Assembly: GCA_016868095.1 (NCBI GenBank)
Contig: VGHV01000171.1
Location: 1 to 5,625 of the forward strand
DNA: 5,625 nucleotides
Direction: 5' to 3'
From: Betaproteobacteria bacterium
GTDB taxonomy: Bacteria > Pseudomonadota > Gammaproteobacteria > Burkholderiales > Burkholderiaceae_E
The position numbers and the translations under genes are program-made. The notes below the pieces were generated by a model. That model made no database searches. It was not told the DNA's origin and saw nothing but the letters and a program-made list of their open reading frames with translations. This document shows positions 1-5,625 of this stretch, piece after piece (position 1 is the first letter of the stretch; the number at the start of each line of letters is the position of its first letter).

Positions 1-494
1 GATCTAATCTGAAGAAATTGGGGCGACAGAACGGGGTCAATCCGATCGGGGAGTTCAACGATTGCCTGATGGAGCGGCTGGCCGGCACTGATAAGAGAAG
101 CAAGCTTAGCCATTACATCGGGCAACGCATGCTCCATGGCTAGCCGCTGTTTAAATCGATAGCGTACCTGCGCGATGATTGGAATACTAACCCCCGAAGT
201 CCCCAGCAAAAGCGCGAGCAAGACCGATGTCTTGAGTAGACCAATCACCGCGGTGATCATCCCAATCAAGTATAGAAGGCGACCGAACCGATTGGCAAAA
301 AACTTTATGACTACATTTGATTGGCTTGCGTACGCTTGGGCGAACTCCTGGTTGCCGAGATGGAAATTCCACCAATCAAGCAATGCCTTATTTGTTTCCA
401 GAAGCCAGGGTGTTAGTTGTAGGAAGACGATCGTTATGCAAAGTAATAAAAGTATCCAGGCGAACGTGTCGAACATTGGGACCATCTGGAACAT
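1..494 (-). CDS. tadB: TadB-like inner-membrane platform protein of the Tad pilus (3' end outside window)
   Basis: The reading frame opens at ATG 494 and runs off the left edge with no stop, giving 164 codons. What is seen: a hydrophobic segment at about residues 11-31, a second hydrophobic stretch at about 72-110 that could hold one or two membrane passes, then a cytoplasmic segment starting near residue 122 with LPDVMAKLASLISAGQPLHQAI. This matches the opening of the type II secretion F domain in TadB/TadC proteins (a leucine-proline-aspartate start, an alpha-helical run and a conserved AGxxLxQA). Family knowledge: TadB and TadC form the inner-membrane platform on which the CpaF ATPase acts. 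The start codon directly follows the TAA of the cpaF -1 frame (TAAATG), so translation is probably coupled; no clear Shine-Dalgarno is seen. ATG codons at residues 4 and 7 are alternative starts. TadB is preferred over TadC because the gene comes right after cpaF and has an early N-terminal membrane segment. Confidence 0.85.
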   Translation of the reverse strand, partial: MFQMVPMFDTFAWILLLLCITIVFLQLTPWLLETNKALLDWWNFHLGNQEFAQAYASQSNVVIKFFANRFGRLLYLIGMITAVIGLLKTSVLLALLLGTSGVSIPIIAQVRYRFKQRLAMEHALPDVMAKLASLISAGQPLHQAIVELPDRIDPVLSPQFLQIR

Positions 495-764
495 TTAGGC
501 AGCAATTCTTGAGTCGCGTTTGGAAACGACGACTCGTGCGTCGACATCTTCCTTCGATTCTTGATCAACAAGTTGCTCACTCGCTCGCATCCCATTGAAC
601 GAATCATTACGTATGAACCTTGAATCATTGGATACGAAATGCTCGACCCAAGGAATGTTCATGGGGCCGTGGCTTGCTTCCAAGCAGCTGGGTGTATTGA
701 CACTCGTCCGGTATTGAGGAGCATGAGTATGTGAGTCCCTGCTCAAACAAAATAAATCCTGCAT
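495..764 (-). CDS. C-terminal part of CpaF in the -1 frame
   Basis: This 89-codon frame overlaps the end of the cpaF in-frame ORF by 22 bp and stops with TAA at 497-495, directly against the tadB ATG. Its first residues, MQDLF, match the conserved (L/M)QD(I/L)F that follows the EG(M/L)EGD motif in CpaF proteins. APQYRTSVNTPSCLEASHG and a following FxxxxxF-like stretch resemble the usual CpaF ending (arginine-threonine-glycine, proline, then a helix ending in glycine). One added base, or one -1 slip, in the G run at 774-779 gives ...LEGGQYRMQDLF..., a continuous family-like sequence. The final 40 or so residues are highly charged and extend past the usual family end. I read it as the displaced C-terminus of cpaF rather than a separate gene. 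It could also be translated on its own from ATG 764, because the G run would serve as a Shine-Dalgarno about nine bases upstream. Confidence 0.75.
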   Translation of the reverse strand: MQDLFCLSRDSHTHAPQYRTSVNTPSCLEASHGPMNIPWVEHFVSNDSRFIRNDSFNGMRASEQLVDQESKEDVDARVVVSKRDSRIAA

Positions 765-2461
765 CCGATATTGCCCCCCTCTAAACCAGATATCTCACTG
801 ATGCTTGAGATGCGCCGCTGCCCATCTGCGAAACGATTCGTTTGAATAACAAGATGAAAAGCAGAGGCGATTTGAGCTCGAACGGCTTCGACAGGTAGGT
901 CAAGTCCTGCTAACAAAGTCAATACTTCAAGTCGACTCAGTGCGTCACGCGGCGAGTTGGCGTGGATGGTTGACATTGACCCACCATGCCCGGTGTTAAG
1001 GGCTTGCAAAAGATCAAGTGCTTCACCGCCACGACACTCCCCAATGACAATTCGATCGGGGCGCATCCTCAGCGCGTTACGAAGCAAGTCTCGAATGCTC
1101 ACGGCTCCGAGGCCCTCATGCCCAGCCAGCCTTGACTCAAGCGATACGCAGTGAGGGTGATCGAATTGCAATTCTGCCGCGTCCTCGATGGTTATAACGC
1201 GATGCCCTGGATCGATTTCGCGAGCCAGCATGTTCAACAAGGTTGTCTTCCCGCTACCTGTGCCTCCAGCCACGAGCAAATTAAGTCGATGTCTCACTGC
1301 CCAAGCAAGAAAGCTCGCGAGTGTTAGACTGGCACCTCCCAGACTCACAAGATCCGAAAGAGACTTGAGCTTCTGGGAAAATTTTCGGATGGTGATGTGG
1401 GTACCCCGAAGTGCTAGGGGTGGTAGGACAATGTTGACCCGAGACCCATCGGCTAGCCGCGCATCCAAGGTCGGCGCCGCGAGATCAAGTCTTCGACCTG
1501 CCTGGGCTGCAATTCGCTCTGCGACATGGCGTAATGATTGTTCTGATGAGAAGTGAAAGTGAGCGCGATACAAGCACCCTGCCCTTTCGATGTATATCGC
1601 ATCCGGGCCATTCACCATGACCTCGCTGATGCCAGGATCGTTCATCAACGTTTGAATCGGGCCTAGGCCTAGGCATTCGTCGATGGTGGCTTGAATGAGC
1701 GTAAGCTTTTCCGATTCCGTAAGCGCAGCCAAATCTTCTCGCCGACCCTCTTCTGTCGATAACAAGCTAAGGCAAATTGATCGCAATTCATCTTCAAGCC
1801 TTGAAAGAGGATGTTCACCTGCTCTTCGTCCTTGACGATCTAGTTCAGTAAATGCAGCCGCTCGAAGCCAACTCACTTGCTTTGCTAATTGTTGAGCGCG
1901 AGTAAAGGAGCAGTCCGAAGCTTGCTCCCCTTGTCGATGATCGCACCCGTCAACAAGCGGCTCTGACTCGATCTGGCTGATCGGAGGGAGTAATTGGGCG
2001 TCGCCTTTTAGGTCCGGCGCTGTCCGATCGCTTTTTTGCTTGCTTGCAAGATGTAATGGCTTGTCATCTGCGCTATGGTCATGATCAGCGATACCCTTGG
2101 CTTGAAGGCCTAAGTCCTTTGGGCCTTGGTTTTCTCTGTTACTTGCCTCCTGCATGCCTTGCTTTGACGCGGCCGAAAGTTGGATGAGGTAGCTACCAAT
2201 TTGAATCCTGTCTCTCGGGCTTAATGGACCAAATTCGCCTATGCGCGTGCCATTTACCTTGACGCCTCCGAGGCCACCTAAATCGCGGATATAGTACTGA
2301 TGATCAATTTGAAAAACGATCGCGTGCTCCTTGGCAATTCCCCAGCCATGAAGCCGAATAGCGCAATGCTGCGAACGCCTGACTCTTAATGCACCATCAT
2401 GCATGGTGATACGTTGGGGGGCTTCACCTGAGCGGGCCCAATTAATTATAACGTCATTCAT
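743..2461 (-). CDS. cpaF: CpaF/TadA secretion ATPase with N-terminal FHA domain (in-frame part, C-terminus frameshifted)
   Basis: This is the 572-residue in-frame product. Residues 1-100 form an FHA-like domain (LRVRR, KEHA, RDLGGLGG, KVNGTRI, RIQIG). Residues about 101-190 are a polar, low-complexity linker. Residues about 195-560 are the CpaF/TadA ATPase: GLGPIQ and EVMVNG near 265-285, HITIRKF at 355-361, Walker A GGTGSGKTT at 399-407, the acidic ITIEDAAEL box at 423-431, Walker B RIVIGECRGGE at 470-480 and the TGHGGSMSTIHAN histidine box at 490-502. All catalytic motifs look intact. The family role is to power Tad/Flp pilin assembly from the cytoplasmic side of the inner membrane. Family members usually run about 420-480 residues, so the FHA domain and linker are additions. 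The start overlaps the cpaC stop (ATGA), with GGAG seven bases upstream. The family match fails after E561-G562-G563: the in-frame ending is a short non-family tail, while the -1 frame carries the expected C-terminus. A joined gene would span 495-2461 and encode 655 residues. Confidence 0.93.
   Translation of the reverse strand: MNDVIINWARSGEAPQRITMHDGALRVRRSQHCAIRLHGWGIAKEHAIVFQIDHQYYIRDLGGLGGVKVNGTRIGEFGPLSPRDRIQIGSYLIQLSAASKQGMQEASNRENQGPKDLGLQAKGIADHDHSADDKPLHLASKQKSDRTAPDLKGDAQLLPPISQIESEPLVDGCDHRQGEQASDCSFTRAQQLAKQVSWLRAAAFTELDRQGRRAGEHPLSRLEDELRSICLSLLSTEEGRREDLAALTESEKLTLIQATIDECLGLGPIQTLMNDPGISEVMVNGPDAIYIERAGCLYRAHFHFSSEQSLRHVAERIAAQAGRRLDLAAPTLDARLADGSRVNIVLPPLALRGTHITIRKFSQKLKSLSDLVSLGGASLTLASFLAWAVRHRLNLLVAGGTGSGKTTLLNMLAREIDPGHRVITIEDAAELQFDHPHCVSLESRLAGHEGLGAVSIRDLLRNALRMRPDRIVIGECRGGEALDLLQALNTGHGGSMSTIHANSPRDALSRLEVLTLLAGLDLPVEAVRAQIASAFHLVIQTNRFADGQRRISSISEISGLEGGNIGCRIYFV
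773..779 (-). other. Slippery-type G GGG GGC heptamer at the cpaF frame break
   Basis: On the coding strand the in-frame codons read GAG GGG GGC AAT, giving the heptamer G GGG GGC (X XXX XXZ form). A -1 slip here, or a seventh G, moves reading into the frame that encodes the family-like CpaF C-terminus. No strong stimulatory structure is evident: the best stem I find downstream (719-723 pairing with 740-744) has only five pairs and lies about 28 bases away, which is far for a classic -1 frameshift element. Confidence 0.6.
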
Positions 2462-3618
2462 TTTGTATCTCCAGTCCGGTCAGATGCTGGTATCAAGCGG
2501 GGGGCAACAAGTAATAGCAATTCGGTGTTTCGATCGCGAAAATTTCTTGATCGGAACAGCCCACCTATTCCCGGTAGGTCACTAACACCAGGCAACCGCT
2601 CGAAGTTCTTGGCAACATCGTCAGAGATCAAACCAGCAACAACGATTGTCTCGCCCGATCTAATTTGAACTTCAGACTCGGTACGCCGTTTGGAGATTCC
2701 TGGAACGTCCTTTACCTGTGTCTCAAAGTTGATCGACGAAATCTCAGCACTTAATTTGAGATTTAGGACGTCACCCTGAACGATCGTGGGCATAAGTTCA
2801 ATCCGAATGCCATATTCTTTAAAAATGACGGATCCCTGGCCGAGAGCGCTACTCACAGGTATCGGTAATTCGCCGCCTGCAACAAATCGAGCCGGGCTAC
2901 CGAGCTTTGACCTCAAGCTGGGCCGCGCGAGCACCACAGCATCACCTTCATTGTGTAGCAACTGTAAGGTTGAGCTTAGTTGTGCAGCGATCCCAAGCGT
3001 CCAGGTGAGTGGGTTGCTCCTATCAACATGAAATCCAGCGCTTGGCCCGTTAGAAAACGGATTCCACCGAATGCCCAACTGATCCACCTTCTCACACTTG
3101 ACTTCAACAAAATAAAGGTCAACTTGTGCAGAAGATTCTGCGGCAGTGCCGTGCGCAAGAATAGTGAGGTCGCCATATCGTTTAGCCAGCTCCCCTAGTC
3201 GCTGCCGTTCTGCCTGGCTCATCGAATCACCTTCAACAACAACTCGGTTTGCCTGCTGCTCTACGCGTAAACGCGTATCCGGGTCAAGTGCGGCTCTAGC
3301 CTCTTCTAGTACGCGCTCAAGATGGTTTGCAAGCACAGTGACCTCGATGCTTCTGACCCTTCCTTTTTCCCAGACGTGCACTCGAGAAAACCCGGCAGCT
3401 TCGCCGATCAGCAAGAGTTCACTCGGGTCCACCGGCACGGCTTGAATCGCTCTAGCGTTGCCGACTGAGACCCTGTACATCCCACTGGTTGATACAACTA
3501 CCGAATCGCCGACCAGAAGCTGATACTTTTGCCGGGACTCTACAGCCTGACTTGCGTAGACCTGTAGACTTGCAAAAGATAGAACGATCCACAGCAAAAG
3601 CTTTGAAAGGTAGATCAT
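2458..3618 (-). CDS. cpaC: CpaC/RcpA outer-membrane secretin of the Tad pilus
   Basis: This 386-residue protein begins with a signal peptide (about 1-22, hydrophobic core LLLWIVLSFASL, likely cleavage after VYA). Residues about 30-95 match the secretin N-terminal pilus domain (YRVSVGNARAIQAV, SELLLIGEAAGFSRVHVW). Residues about 98-155 form a BON-like segment (RLRVEQQANRVVVEG). Residues about 205-376 are the secretin domain, with GGELPIPV, EYGIRIELMPTIV, VPGISKRRTESEVQIRSG, ETIVVAGLI, LPGVSDLPGIGGLF and ELLLLVAPRLI. Family role: it oligomerises into the outer-membrane pore through which the Flp pilus leaves. It is somewhat shorter than many CpaC proteins (often 450 or more), but every hallmark block is present. 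The start overlaps the cpaB stop (ATGA), with GGGAG ten bases upstream at 3629-3633; the stop overlaps the cpaF start. No lipobox cysteine is seen after the signal peptide. Confidence 0.93.
   Translation of the reverse strand: MIYLSKLLLWIVLSFASLQVYASQAVESRQKYQLLVGDSVVVSTSGMYRVSVGNARAIQAVPVDPSELLLIGEAAGFSRVHVWEKGRVRSIEVTVLANHLERVLEEARAALDPDTRLRVEQQANRVVVEGDSMSQAERQRLGELAKRYGDLTILAHGTAAESSAQVDLYFVEVKCEKVDQLGIRWNPFSNGPSAGFHVDRSNPLTWTLGIAAQLSSTLQLLHNEGDAVVLARPSLRSKLGSPARFVAGGELPIPVSSALGQGSVIFKEYGIRIELMPTIVQGDVLNLKLSAEISSINFETQVKDVPGISKRRTESEVQIRSGETIVVAGLISDDVAKNFERLPGVSDLPGIGGLFRSRNFRDRNTELLLLVAPRLIPASDRTGDTK
2469..2472 (-). promoter_or_regulatory. Ribosome binding site of cpaF
   Basis: GGAG on the minus strand lies seven bases before ATG 2461. 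It is inside the end of cpaC, which agrees with the ATGA overlap and supports this start, so that the FHA domain is included in the product. Confidence 0.6.
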
Positions 3619-4793
3619 TTCTCAATAACTCCCGCTTGCGTCGATGAAGGCTCGGTCAGACGGCGCAAATGCTGCAGCATCTCCTGCGCCTCCCTGCTAT
3701 CAAGGGACCTATCGTGTTCGATGGCCTTGCTCGGGGTAACTCTGGCGAGATCGGGCGATAAAGCCTGCGAATGCTCAACGCTAGGGTGGATTAGCTCAAG
3801 CGTTCGTTGACCACCGCGAATCACTTCGACGCGACTGCCGAGACCATGTTCCCTGGATTTAGCCGCTTCTGCTTGAGAGGCTTTACCCTGAACCTTTTCT
3901 GCGGTTGGACGCTGGGAAGATGATGCCGCGGCCCTATCAGTGCTCGCGCTGCTTTTTTTGGGCATCGACGTTGATAATGCCTGACCTAGTGAGCGATCAT
4001 CAGGGTTACGCAACACCATTTGAAGCGCACCATGGGCGGACGCCTTGAGCAAGCGAAGCGCAGCTTCGGGTATGACCTCAACTTCGACATGAATCCAAGA
4101 CCCTTTGTCAGATCGCCGAGTTGAGCTTTGAGCATCAGGCTCTGAACTGCGCTTGATGGACACGAGTTGGACGTCTTCAACTAAATAGCTGCCATTGTCT
4201 GGATGTGTTGTACTGGCCTGATGCGCTTGGGTCATCTGCCAATAGAAATCGACGAAGTCGCCCGGCAAGGGAAGCTGTTTAAAGCCATAACGATCGGCAA
4301 GGACCAACTGAATCCTGCGAAGTCCGAGACTTGGATGCCTTCGCTCTGATCGTCGGATGTGGGCCGTGGAAAGAGCCTGTCCTGGCGCTAGTGTTTGCGT
4401 CATAACAAGGCCATCAATGTCGGGGAAACGATCTGGCACGAACATCGAGTCTTCGAAGAAGTCGTCTGGCACTTTGCCAATAGCCAAATTCTCACGGGTT
4501 AAAACATCGCCAGGTCCTAAGCTTTGCTTTGCTACGATCACTTCGCGCGCCTTTGGCTTATCGTCGATATTTACTGTCTGATCAAGATCTAGCGATGACC
4601 TTAAGAAGAAGACCGAAGCAAGCGCACCGAGCAGCGCAATAAGAAATAGCGGCCATCGAAACTTACCTGGTGCATTCCAGAAATCGCTGACGCTGTTCAT
4701 CAGCTTTTCTGTGAAGAGTCGAATCCTTTGCCAAAGTTTCTGGTGAGGCTTTGGCAAAGCATCTGCTTGATAATCTGAGAACGGTGTTTGCAT
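3615..4793 (-). CDS. cpaB: CpaB/RcpC pilus assembly protein with SAF domain
   Basis: This 392-residue protein has a cytoplasmic N-terminus of about 45 residues, one membrane helix at about 47-64 (WPLFLIALLGALASVFFL) and a periplasmic remainder. Residues about 81-147 match a SAF domain (REVIVAKQSLGPGDVLTREN, then GLVMTQTLAPGQALS). Residues about 155-265 fit the RcpC/CpaB domain (RRIQLVLA, LPGDFVDFYW, LVEDVQLVSIKR, VEVEVIPEAALRLLKASAHGAL, MVLRNPDD). A serine/alanine/lysine-rich linker at about 268-320 follows, then a VEVIRGG motif at 322-328 and a charged tail of about 60 residues. Family knowledge: CpaB/RcpC sits in the periplasm and is linked to secretin function; its exact action is not settled. 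The gene starts 24 bp after the exported-protein ORF, with a weak GAGAG five bases before ATG 4793, and its stop overlaps the cpaC start. Cytoplasmic N-terminus, linker and tail make it longer than typical CpaB proteins (about 250-330). Confidence 0.88.
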   Translation of the reverse strand: MQTPFSDYQADALPKPHQKLWQRIRLFTEKLMNSVSDFWNAPGKFRWPLFLIALLGALASVFFLRSSLDLDQTVNIDDKPKAREVIVAKQSLGPGDVLTRENLAIGKVPDDFFEDSMFVPDRFPDIDGLVMTQTLAPGQALSTAHIRRSERRHPSLGLRRIQLVLADRYGFKQLPLPGDFVDFYWQMTQAHQASTTHPDNGSYLVEDVQLVSIKRSSEPDAQSSTRRSDKGSWIHVEVEVIPEAALRLLKASAHGALQMVLRNPDDRSLGQALSTSMPKKSSASTDRAAASSSQRPTAEKVQGKASQAEAAKSREHGLGSRVEVIRGGQRTLELIHPSVEHSQALSPDLARVTPSKAIEHDRSLDSREAQEMLQHLRRLTEPSSTQAGVIEK

Positions 4794-4817
4794 ACTTTCT
4801 CTCGACTTGGCGTTGCA

Positions 4818-5363
4818 CTAACGTTGAGCGGTCGGTGAGGACTGCACCTGCCAACGGCTTTCACTTGCATAGACTTGGCAAGTCGCGCGAGTGCAACGAA
4901 TCCACACAGCTATTCGTAACAATTGGTCCTGTTTAACGAAGCTCAGATTCATCGATGGATCTGATACATTCATTCTGCTTGGAGCCAATTGGGAGCCGAG
5001 CTGTGAGTAACCTGAAACGCTAAGTTGCTTTGCCAATCTAAGCGTGGTCGTCAAGGGCCAATGCTGATTGGACATCCAGTCGCGTGTGCAACCTGATTGA
5101 TGCAGCCAGCTAATCGCAATCAGCGGCATTTCAACCCGAACAAAGATTGCTTCAAGCTCGCCCTCGCAGCGCAGGCTAGCGAGCTTTTCCTTTACCGCCG
5201 ATTTATCAAGTCCAAACACTAACCAGCCATCATTCAAATGAAACGGTGCTGCGTTTGCACGAGTCGGAGCGAGGAGCAATGCTGCGAGTGCCCAAGTGGC
5301 TAGCAGGCTGGCGAGCAATGGGCGGCGAATGTTCGTGATGATGTTACTAATTGAGCAAAGCAT
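4818..5363 (-). CDS. Exported protein of unknown function, four cysteines, first gene of the Tad cluster
   Basis: I do not recognise a family. The 181-residue product has a clear N-terminal export signal: arginines at 13-14, a hydrophobic core at about 16-32 (LLASLLATWALAALLLA) and a likely cleavage site after ANA at 36-38. The predicted mature part of about 143 residues has four cysteines (66, 92, 157, 162) that could form two disulfides in the periplasm, and no further membrane segment. It has no prepilin cleavage motif, so it is not a Flp pilin, and no lipobox, so it is probably not an RcpB- or TadD-like lipoprotein. Its stop lies 24 bp before cpaB, so it is probably cotranscribed with the pilus genes, which suggests an accessory envelope role (inference). 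ATG 5363 is the only good start; no Shine-Dalgarno is visible, an in-frame TGA lies upstream, and a TTG at codon 16 would leave a shorter signal. The protein is real with good likelihood; its function is open. Confidence 0.75.
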   Translation of the reverse strand: MLCSISNIITNIRRPLLASLLATWALAALLLAPTRANAAPFHLNDGWLVFGLDKSAVKEKLASLRCEGELEAIFVRVEMPLIAISWLHQSGCTRDWMSNQHWPLTTTLRLAKQLSVSGYSQLGSQLAPSRMNVSDPSMNLSFVKQDQLLRIAVWIRCTRATCQVYASESRWQVQSSPTAQR

Positions 5364-5375
5364 ATGCGAAATAAA

Positions 5376-5394
5376 CGTTACGGGCTTAGTAACG
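5376..5394 (-). terminator. Short inverted repeat, possible weak terminator or operator
   Basis: CGTTAC and GTAACG form a perfect six-pair stem around a seven-base loop in the 57-bp gap between the two rightmost ORFs. Read on the minus strand the stem is followed by TTTATTT, which resembles a weak intrinsic terminator for the small upstream ORF. It also lies just before the start of the exported-protein gene, so it could instead be a repressor or activator site. The stem is short and only half GC. Confidence 0.3.
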
Positions 5395-5420
5395 GGACGT
5401 CATATAGATCATGTCGCGAT

Positions 5421-5618
5421 TTATTCATCATTTAGCGTTTTGTTGAAAGTTTCACGTTCTAGAAGTTTGACCTCGCGCTTGGACCAAATTGTTTCGACAG
5501 TCTCAAGCCCCAAGGTCCGCAGCAGCCCCTTCAAGGAGTCGTTGATTGACAGCAAGCTGTCACGCGCATGTTGTCCAGGCAGCGCGATGCTCTGTTTCAC
5601 TCGCTCGACTGTGTGCAT
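5421..5618 (-). CDS. Small protein of unknown function at the window edge
   Basis: This 65-codon ORF has a full AGGAGAG sequence directly before ATG 5618 (5619-5625), which supports translation from this start, though the spacing is short (about two bases from AGGAG). The product is hydrophilic and charged, with no signal peptide or membrane segment, and has helix-prone stretches such as SLLSINDSLKGLLRTLGL. I recognise no family. The frame has no stop in the seven bases upstream, so it may be the end of a longer gene that begins outside the window. It ends 57 bp before the exported-protein gene; a link to the pilus operon cannot be judged. Confidence 0.5.
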   Translation of the reverse strand: MHTVERVKQSIALPGQHARDSLLSINDSLKGLLRTLGLETVETIWSKREVKLLERETFNKTLNDE

Positions 5619-5625
5619 CTCTCCT
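5619..5625 (-). promoter_or_regulatory. Shine-Dalgarno sequence of the small edge ORF
   Basis: AGGAGAG immediately precedes ATG 5618. It is the best ribosome binding match in the window and is the main reason to place the start of the small ORF here rather than upstream of the window. Confidence 0.5.

Noticed and set aside
175..498. Plus-strand ORF of 107 codons over the tadB start
   Set aside because: It lies opposite the membrane and F-domain coding sequence of tadB and shows no recognisable features.
434..628. Minus-strand ORF of 64 codons between cpaF and tadB
   Set aside because: It overlaps both the cpaF -1 frame and the tadB start in a third frame and shows no family-like sequence; the cpaF -1 frame explains the region better.
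719..744. Five-pair stem downstream of the G run as a frameshift stimulator
   Set aside because: The stem is short, has a 16-base loop and begins about 28 bases after the heptamer, too far for a standard -1 frameshift stimulator.
1188..1556. Plus-strand ORF of 122 codons inside cpaF
   Set aside because: It is antisense to the conserved ATPase core, including the Walker A coding region; its product shows no domain signature. It is a shadow of the real gene.
1661..1674. Perfect 14-bp palindrome (GCCTAGGCCTAGGC)
   Set aside because: It falls within cpaF codons for the conserved CLGLGP segment; the repeated Leu-Gly codons explain the symmetry, so a protein-binding site is not needed.
1..5625. 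CRISPR arrays, tRNA or rRNA genes, insertion sequences
   Set aside because: I saw no regularly spaced repeats, no tRNA- or rRNA-like segments and no transposase or terminal inverted repeats; nearly all the window is coding for the Tad cluster.

Overview
The window is a minus-strand stretch of a Tad (tight adherence, Flp-type) pilus or type IVc secretion locus from a Gram-negative bacterium. An outer-membrane secretin of the CpaC/RcpA type next to CpaB, CpaF and TadB proteins points to a proteobacterium. Base composition looks close to half GC. I cannot name the genus from the sequence alone.

In transcription order (right to left) it holds: a small unrecognised ORF (5421-5618, at the right edge); a 57-bp gap with a short hairpin; an exported four-cysteine protein of unknown function (4818-5363); cpaB/rcpC (3615-4793); cpaC/rcpA (2458-3618); a cpaF/tadA ATPase with an N-terminal FHA domain (2461 down to 743 in its own frame, with its C-terminus continuing in the -1 frame to 495); and the first 164 codons of tadB, cut by the left edge (1-494). 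From the exported protein onward the genes are very tightly packed: a 24-bp gap, two ATGA stop/start overlaps and a TAAATG junction. This looks like one translationally coupled operon. No convincing gene lies on the plus strand.

The products should work together. CpaF would hydrolyse ATP at the cytoplasmic face. TadB, with a TadC expected beyond the left edge, would form the inner-membrane platform. CpaC would form the outer-membrane channel, and CpaB the periplasmic part linked to that channel. No prepilin, prepilin peptidase or CpaE/TadZ localisation ATPase is present here.

The strongest second-look signal is that cpaF is split at a run of six G residues (plus-strand C run 774-779). The in-frame product stops at 743 with a non-family ending. 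The -1 frame carries a recognisable CpaF C-terminus and ends exactly at the tadB start codon. Possible causes are recoding (G GGG GGC is a slippery-type heptamer), transcriptional slippage, polyG phase variation, a real inactivating indel or a sequencing error. Also notable are the FHA domain with a substituted phosphothreonine-binding motif, the absence of cpaE between cpaC and cpaF, and the unknown exported protein heading the operon.
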